Shown here: one piece after another, positions 58,229 to 64,000 of the stretch
Numbering within the stretch: the first letter of the stretch is position 1
Layout of the letters: each line of letters starts with the position of its first letter
The notes under the pieces: generated by a model
Told to the model about the DNA's origin: nothing
The model's database searches: none
The model's input: only the letters and a program-made list of their open reading frames with translations
NCBI GenBank assembly: GCA_009746045.1
Contig: RPFO01000241.1
Coordinates: 1 to 64,000, forward strand
Source: Mesostigma viride
Taxonomy: Eukaryota; Streptophyta; Mesostigmatophyceae; Mesostigmatales; Mesostigmataceae
Reading direction: 5' to 3'
DNA length: 64,000 bases
Translations under genes and position numbers: made by a program

Positions 58229-59112
58229 AGTTACGTTAAATAGTGCCGGAACCTTTTTGCCGCCTGAGGCAAATCGGTCCGTAACACTATTTTGCCCGGA
58301 ATAACCACTTCCGAGCACCCAAGTTAATTCGGCCGAATTAACTTGGGTGCTCGGAAGTGGTTATTCCGGGCAAAATAGTGTTACGGACCGATTTGCCTCA
58401 GGCGGCAAAAAGGTTCCGGCACTATTTAACGTAACTAAAACCTGGCCTCGTGGAGGGGGGACGAAGAGCCCGAGACATCCGCCTAGGCCGCTGAGCACGC
58501 ACCACTAAATGCGCCGGAGCTGCCTCAGTGAGGATTCGAACCCCTGACCTCCAAGGTGCACAGGTTTTAGTTACGTTAAATAGTGCCGGAACCTTTTGCC
58601 GCCTGAGGCAAATCGGGCCGGAACACTATTTTGCCCGGAATAACCACTTCCGAGCACCCAAGTTCATTCGGCCGAATTAACTTGGGTGCTCGGAAGTGGT
58701 TATTCCGGGCAAAATAGTGTTACGGACCGATTTGCCTCAGGCGGCAAAAGGTTCCGTCACTATTTAACGTAACTAAAACCTGTGCAACTTGGAGGTCAGG
58801 GGTTCGAATCCTCACTGAGGCAGCTCCGGCGCATTTAGTGGTGCGTGCTCAGCGGCCTAGGCGGATGTCTCGGGCTCTTCGTCCCCCCTCCACGAGGCCA
58901 GGTTTTAGTTACGTTAAATAGTGACGGAACCTTTTGCCGCCTGAGGCAAATCGGTCCGTAACACTATTTTGCCCGGAATAACCACTTCCGAGCACCCAAG
59001 TTAATTCGGCCGAATTAACTTGGGTGCTCGGAAGTGGTTATTCCGGGCAAAATAGTGTTACGGACCGATTTGCCTCAGGCGGCAAAAGGTTCCGTCACTA
59101 TTTAACGTAACT
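58229..59112. mobile_element. 884-bp nested palindrome of three MITE copies
   Basis: Three self-complementary elements (58229-58436, 58569-58774, 58907-59112; 206-208 bp each, ends AGTTACGTTAAATAG, centre AATTCGGCCGAATT) alternate with a 132-bp spacer that is present once in each orientation (58437-58568 and 58775-58906). The whole block is thus one inverted repeat centred on the middle copy. Arms differ at several bases (for example ATCGGGCCGGAACA against ATCGGTCCGTAACA). The spacer carries GGGGTTCGAATCC, a pol III B-box, with CTGAGGCAG after it as in a tRNA 3' end. It splits the 40-bp array. Confidence 0.88.
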
Positions 59113-60810
59113 CACACGTACACACACCATGCACGCAAGGGCCGGCATGCACACACAGTACACACACCGCGCACGCAAGGGGCGGCTGCACACACACGTA
59201 CATACACTGCGCACGCAAGGGGCTGCTGCACACACACTTACACTCACCATGCACGCAAGGGGCGGCTGCACACACACGTACACACACCGCGCACGCAAGG
59301 GACGGCTGCACACACACGTACATACACCGCGCACGCAAGGGGCGGCTGCACTTACATGTACACACACCACGCACGCAAGGGGCGGCTGCACACACACGTA
59401 CATACACCGCGCACGCAAGGACCGGCTCCACTCACATGTACATCCACCGCGCAACCACGGGGCGGCTGCACACACACGTACATACACCGCGCACGCAAGG
59501 GGCTGCTGCACACACACTTACACACAAAATGCACGCTTGGGGCGACGGCACTCACATGTACATACACCGCGCACGAAAGGGGTGGCTGCACACACACGTA
59601 CATCCACCGCGCACGCAAGGGGCGGCTGCACACACACATACATACACCGCGCACGCTTGGGGCGGCTGCACACACACGTACCTACACCGCGCACGCAAGG
59701 GGCGGCTGCACACACACGTACATACACCGCGCACGCAAGGGGCAACTGCACACACATGTACATACACCGCGCAACCACGGGGCGGCTGCACACACGCGTA
59801 CATACACCGCGCACGCAAGGGGCGGCTGCACACATACGTACCTACACCGCGCACCCAAGGGGCGACTGCACACACATGTACATCCACCGCGCACGCAAGG
59901 GGCAACTGCACACACATGTACACACACCGCGCACGCTTGGGGCAGCTGCACTCACATGTACACACACCGCGCACGCTTGGGGCGGCTGCACACACACGTA
60001 CCTACACCGCGCACGCAAGGGGCGGCTGCACACACACTTACACACAAAATGCACGCTTGGGGCGACGGCACTCACATGTACACACACCGCGCACGCAAGG
60101 GGCGGCTGCACACACACGTACACACACCATGCACGCAATTGCCGGCATGCACACACACGTACATCCACCGCGCACGCAAGGGGCAACTGCACACACATGT
60201 ACACACACCGCGCACGCTTGGGGCAGCTGCACTCACATGTACACACACCGCGCACGCTTGGGGCGGCTGCACACACACGTACATACACCGCGCACGCAAG
60301 GGGCGGCTGCACACATACGTACCTACACCGCGCACGCAAGGGGCGGCTGCACACACACGTACATACACCGCGCACGCAAGGACCGGCTCCACTCACATGT
60401 ACATCCACCGCGCACCACGGGGCGGCTGCACACACACGTACATACACCGCGCACGCAAGGGGCTGCTGCACACACACTTACACACAAAATGCACGCTTGG
60501 GGCGACGGCACTCACATGTACATACACCGCGCACGAAAGGGGTGGCTGCACACACACGTACATCCACCGCGCACGCAAGGGGCGGCTGCACACACACATA
60601 CATACACCATGCACGCAAGGGGCGAGTGCAAAACATGTACATACACCGCGCACGCAAGGGGCAACTGCCCACACATGGACATACACCATGCACGCAAGGG
60701 GCGGCTGCACACACATGTACATCCACCGCGCACGCAAGGGGCGAGTGCACACACACGTACACACACCGCGCACGCAAGGGGCGGCTGCACACACACGTAC
60801 ACACACAGTT
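59113..60810. repeat. 40-bp CA-rich array, right block
   Basis: Continuation of the array at 54.85-58.23 kb. The variant order from 59113 onward repeats that from about 56076 onward (CCGGCATGCACACACAGTAC, GGGCTGCTGCACACACACTT, GGACCGGCTCCACTCACATG), showing a copied higher-order segment about 3.0 kb away. Ends in unique DNA at CAGTTGGATGG. Confidence 0.95.
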
Positions 60811-62320
60811 GGATGGAGACTAGGAACGACGAACAACTGCTGAAGCTGAAAGCGAATGATGATTGTATTACAATAATACAAGGAGAGAGCGATAAAAGCT
60901 GAGGGCTCAGAATGGAACTGGGCAAACTCGGGTGCTGTGGCACTCCCCAGTGCTACGCCTATATGCCTATGGCGGTGCTACCTGCAGCACACGACCAGTG
61001 GACAACTGTACACTGCAATGCCATGCGACCACGTCACTAGCAACCAGCTAAGACTCGGCCCGTCAGGCCCGGCTACACCGGACCTGGCGGGTCGAGCTAG
61101 CACCTAGGAACAGTCTGGCACTAACCGCACATCGGTCCACATGACACCTCAGTACCGTACACCCTGCCGTACTGTACTGAGGTGTCCCGCTCAGCCGCGG
61201 TAGGCAATACGCGGCGCGCAGGCCGGAAATCCGTGTGTCAGCCTAAGCATCTCATCTAACTCCCATTATGTTTTCCTTTCAGGTTGAAGGCTAGCGACTT
61301 CAAGCCTGACCCTGCCCAGCTAGGAGACTGACTCCAAGCTGACTGAGGTGCTGAGCAACTGACACCCATACTGCAACATCTGGACTGAAAAAGATGGGCC
61401 CCAGAACTCGTGCAATACTTGTGATGGCATCACGTTTAGCTCAACATGCCCGGGGAGTTCCTCCTCCTCGCGAGCTCACAAGGGAGATAGCTATGCCTGT
61501 CTGCCTATCCAGGGAGTGCATCACCAGCCAAGAAAGCCATTGTAAAAATGCCAAGGTAACCGTTTAAGAGGTTCCATGTTGTTCCATCATCATCGCCCAC
61601 TCAGAGAGAAAATACCCAGCCAGGCTGGGTCAACTGAGCTCAGGTTACCTGCAACCTGAGGAGTGACAGTGGACAGGTTTATTGCACCCTGCACTGTCCA
61701 TGTTGTACCTGCACAACATGTGAGGACCAGCCACCCCTGCCCTGCACAGAGGGGGCTGAAGTCCGAGTGACAGGTGACAGGACTATGACATCCTGGACCT
61801 GGCCACATTGCACCTGCACAACGTGGAGACCAGCCACCCCTGCCCTGCACATGGGTGACTGAAGTCCTGGTGACAGGTGACAGGAATATTTCATCCTGCA
61901 CCTGTGCTGAGCACGTTGTACTAGACAACATGACAGCACCCATGCCTTTACTGCCACTGAACAGTAAGGCCAGGTGGCCCAGGATATCCACAGTGAACTG
62001 GGGTCCTGGGTAACCACCTGTCAAGGGAGCTTTGACCCTCCACTTGAATGGGGGCACCTGAGCCACTGAGCTCAAGGCCATCCACCAAGGCATACGCCCT
62101 AGTGAAAAAGGTGTGAGATACATCCCATGCCCACCTATGAAGGTGTGCATAACGAAATTCCATGGTGTTGAAAAATCAAAACAGATTTTATTGGGCATAG
62201 GGCACGCAGATGTATGAAAAACAGACTCCAACCAACCCCCCTTGCTGGAAGCCACAACCTACCCCTTGGACCTGCCCAAGGGGTACTGGGTGACCTAGGC
62301 GGCCCTGGTGAACAGGACCC
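60811..62320. other. Non-coding region 3' of the Copia pol gene
   Basis: Contains a hairpin with 13-bp arms GACACCTCAGTAC (61143-61155) and GTACTGAGGTGTC (61174-61186). About 2.5 tandem units of roughly 108 bp lie at 61692-61915 (CACCCCTGCCCTGCACA, GTGACAGGTGACAGGA). Past the pol stop on the minus strand there is a purine-rich GCAAGGGGGGTTGG tract at about 62245 and AATAAA at about 62185; these may be the polypurine tract and LTR polyadenylation signal, but I could not define LTR borders. Confidence 0.5.
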
Positions 62321-62322
62321 TG

Positions 62323-63997
62323 CTAGGCGTCCCCCCTATGGGGCAGGGTTGCCTGCTTGCCATAGGGGTTCATCAAGTGGTACAACAGCTGATATTGTTC
62401 AGCTGCCTGCTGAGGCACTTTAGTGAGTGCATCAGCAGCGTTGTGTTTGTCCTCCACGTGACGGGTGGACTCCCAGTAGGTGGACTCCTGTTTCAGGACC
62501 ACCCAGTCAAGATCAGTGTGGACAGCATAGGGGTTAGCAAGGAAACTGAGGACTGACTGACTGTCAGTGAGCAAGTGTGCCACCACCCCAGCATTGCTGC
62601 CTGCTTGCATCTGCAACCAAACCAGCACATGATTCAAGTACCTGGCATGAAGCACTGCTGACACCACTGCCCTGCACTCAGCAGCATTGCTGCTGACAGC
62701 CTTGCGTCTATGCAACCGGCTGTACCATGAAATGAGAGACAAGGGTGCATCATCATTCTGCACAAAATACAAGCCTGACTCCCTTGCCTGCAACTTGGTA
62801 ATCTGCCTGGACTCCATGGAACTATCCATCATAGCTTGGATGTGAATGGTTTTGTGGAGATCCAAGGAGTGCAAGATAAGGGGAGGGCCCTCCTGGAGAG
62901 TTTTGGTGATGGCTTTGTGACCTACTTGCATCAAGACATCATCATCAACTCTGCTAACCACAGCCAGGTGAGGTGCACACGTTGAGCACAACCACCCCAG
63001 CTTGCCTCTAATGGTAGGACAGGCTCCAGGTTTGATTTTTGTTTGCAAAACCTCCAAGCAGCTGTGCATGTAATCATTGGGAGAGTAGAGTGCACACACC
63101 CACTGGTTTTGATGCTGCTGGAGTTGTAACATTGTGCCACAAAATTTTATGGCAGTGGTGCCCAGCTCTACTTGCTTGCCAATCTCAAAATGCTGTGACA
63201 CTTGTTGAATAAAATCATCCACAGCACGCCTTGGCCCAGCAATCAGCTGATCATCCCCATGCCACACAAAGGTGAGAATGCCATGAGGGTGTGGGACCAC
63301 AAAGAAGCAAGGGTCTATGTCATCATATCTAGCCCCTAACTTTTCAAACACAGCCTGAGCTGACATCCTGAAAATGCGAGGAGCTGATTGCAGCCCTTCA
63401 ACACCTATGTTAGCTTTCAGGTACTGCTGAGGGATGTGTTTTGCCCAAACTCTGGGAGTGGAGACTACGTACACCTGACCATGCCACACTTGTTGTGCTA
63501 TCTCAGGTGAGCCTTTCAGGAAAGCCCTTTTAATGTCTGTAGCCTTACATACATAGTCATCCCCATCATTGAGATGACCCACAAAGACAGACAGCAAGAT
63601 TTTTAGGGATGTTTGCTGAATGCCTGGCGTGTACAACTCTGCCTCTGTCAGATCAGTGGTGCCCTTGAACTCTGTCACACAAGGTCTAGCATGAAAATGA
63701 CTGACCCATCTGCTGCTGGCTTATGTTTACACACAAACTTCAGGCGCAAGTGCTTGCACCCTGCAGGCTTTTTGTCAATAGGTGTGACAGGGGAGTATGA
63801 GAAGGACTAAGAGGATCTGGCACTACCCATTCTTCCCTGGCCTTGTTAAAGGCCTCCACCCATTTTAGGAATCCTATGTGTGTGCGACAGTCTTGCTCTA
63901 TCTGTTCATAAGAAAGAGGAGACATTTTAGCCACATCATGCTTGCCCAATCCAAATGAGTTGGGATGAAGTTTTTGGTTGTGAACCAGGTCTGCCAC
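62323..63997 (-). CDS. Copia-type pol fragment (RT and RNase H)
   Basis: The 451-codon main frame covers the Ty1/Copia-type reverse transcriptase and RNase H. The RT has ATDIKRAFLKG (first catalytic Asp), QSAPRIFRMS and WHGDDQLIAG, where the usual YVDD is HGDD. RNase H has SWYSRLHRRKAVSSNAAECR and the closing KHNAADALTK. The protein ends about 60 residues after the RNase H core at 62323. Upstream, 63997-63740 gives the preceding region (FLKWVEAFNKAREEWVVPDP) and a third frame gives KKPAGCKHLRLKF, so at least two frame breaks lie between 63670 and 63830. The gene continues beyond the window edge. In an active element this protein copies the RNA genome in the virus-like particle; this copy looks decayed. 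Confidence 0.9.
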
Positions 63998-64000
63998 ACA

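Noticed and set aside
54800-58304. Three overlapping plus-strand frames of 1,050-1,150 codons
   Set aside because: The 40-bp unit has no stops and cycles through all three frames; no start context or domain supports a gene.
58775-58906. GGGGTTCGAATCC with CTGAGGCAG considered as a tRNA gene
   Set aside because: Only the T-arm and 3' acceptor side are recognisable; no D-arm, anticodon arm or matching 5' acceptor strand lies upstream.
58229-59112. Large inverted repeat as a pure sequencing artefact (missed adapter hairpin)
   Set aside because: Left and right arms differ at several positions, including a changed base in the spacer pair (CCAAGGTGCACAGG against CCAAGTTGCACAGG), so they are separate sequences.

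Overview
The window is nuclear DNA of a eukaryote, most likely a microalga with a large, repeat-rich genome; a green (prasinophyte-like) lineage is my best guess. The evidence is spliceosomal introns with GT...AG ends, MYND and other zinc-binding proteins, Copia-type and LINE-type retroelement pieces, AATAAA-like 3' ends, and a decayed fragment of plastid rpoB at 12.3-12.7 kb. There are no bacterial operons, no CRISPR array and no rRNA genes. Half or more of the window is tandem repeat, so most long open frames are translations of repeats and are not called as genes.

Layout. (1) 1.1-11.8 kb, minus strand: one large predicted five-exon gene (about 1,600 codons) whose introns hold 46-bp repeats and a 3.7-kb (ACAAGG)n array. 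(2) 12.3-12.7 kb: the plastid rpoB relic. (3) 12.9-25.8 kb, minus strand: a tight row of small, mostly single-exon genes. They encode C-x2/4-C...C-x2-H zinc proteins, a tandemly duplicated unknown pair, two MYND-finger paralogues (one frameshifted), an F-box-like protein and an acidic/basic small protein. A 15-copy, 208-bp satellite interrupts the row. (4) 26.3-34.7 kb: a (GGGA/GGAA)n block, then about 8 kb of a 29-bp minisatellite carrying five copies of a roughly 200-bp segment. (5) 34.7-38.5 kb: the probable source of that segment, GC-rich inverted repeats, and a TTAA-flanked terminal-inverted-repeat element. (6) 39.1-42.7 kb, plus strand: a spliced DDE-type transposase gene with a 5'-truncated LINE in one intron. 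(7) 43-51 kb: a GT-rich array, a minus-strand hypothetical gene (45.5-47.0 kb), a GC-rich minisatellite and a CTTCACGT-based higher-order array. (8) 51.1-53.6 kb: a poly-Q gene with a 9-bp minisatellite in its intron. (9) 54.1-60.8 kb: a second GT-rich array, then a 40-bp array split by an 884-bp nested palindrome built from three MITE copies. (10) 62.3-64.0 kb, minus strand: the 3' part of a Copia-type pol gene running off the window.

The common thread is a 14-bp palindrome, CCAACGGCCGTTGG, present roughly 80-90 times by eye between 4.5 and 42.8 kb. It sits inside at least five repeat families whose other sequence is unrelated, and in introns and intergenic DNA rather than coding sequence. 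Several genes also begin with a 3'-splice-site-like CAG directly against the ATG. Many reading frames are broken exactly at homopolymer runs, which looks like assembly error at least in part; coordinates of spliced or frameshifted genes are predictions by eye.
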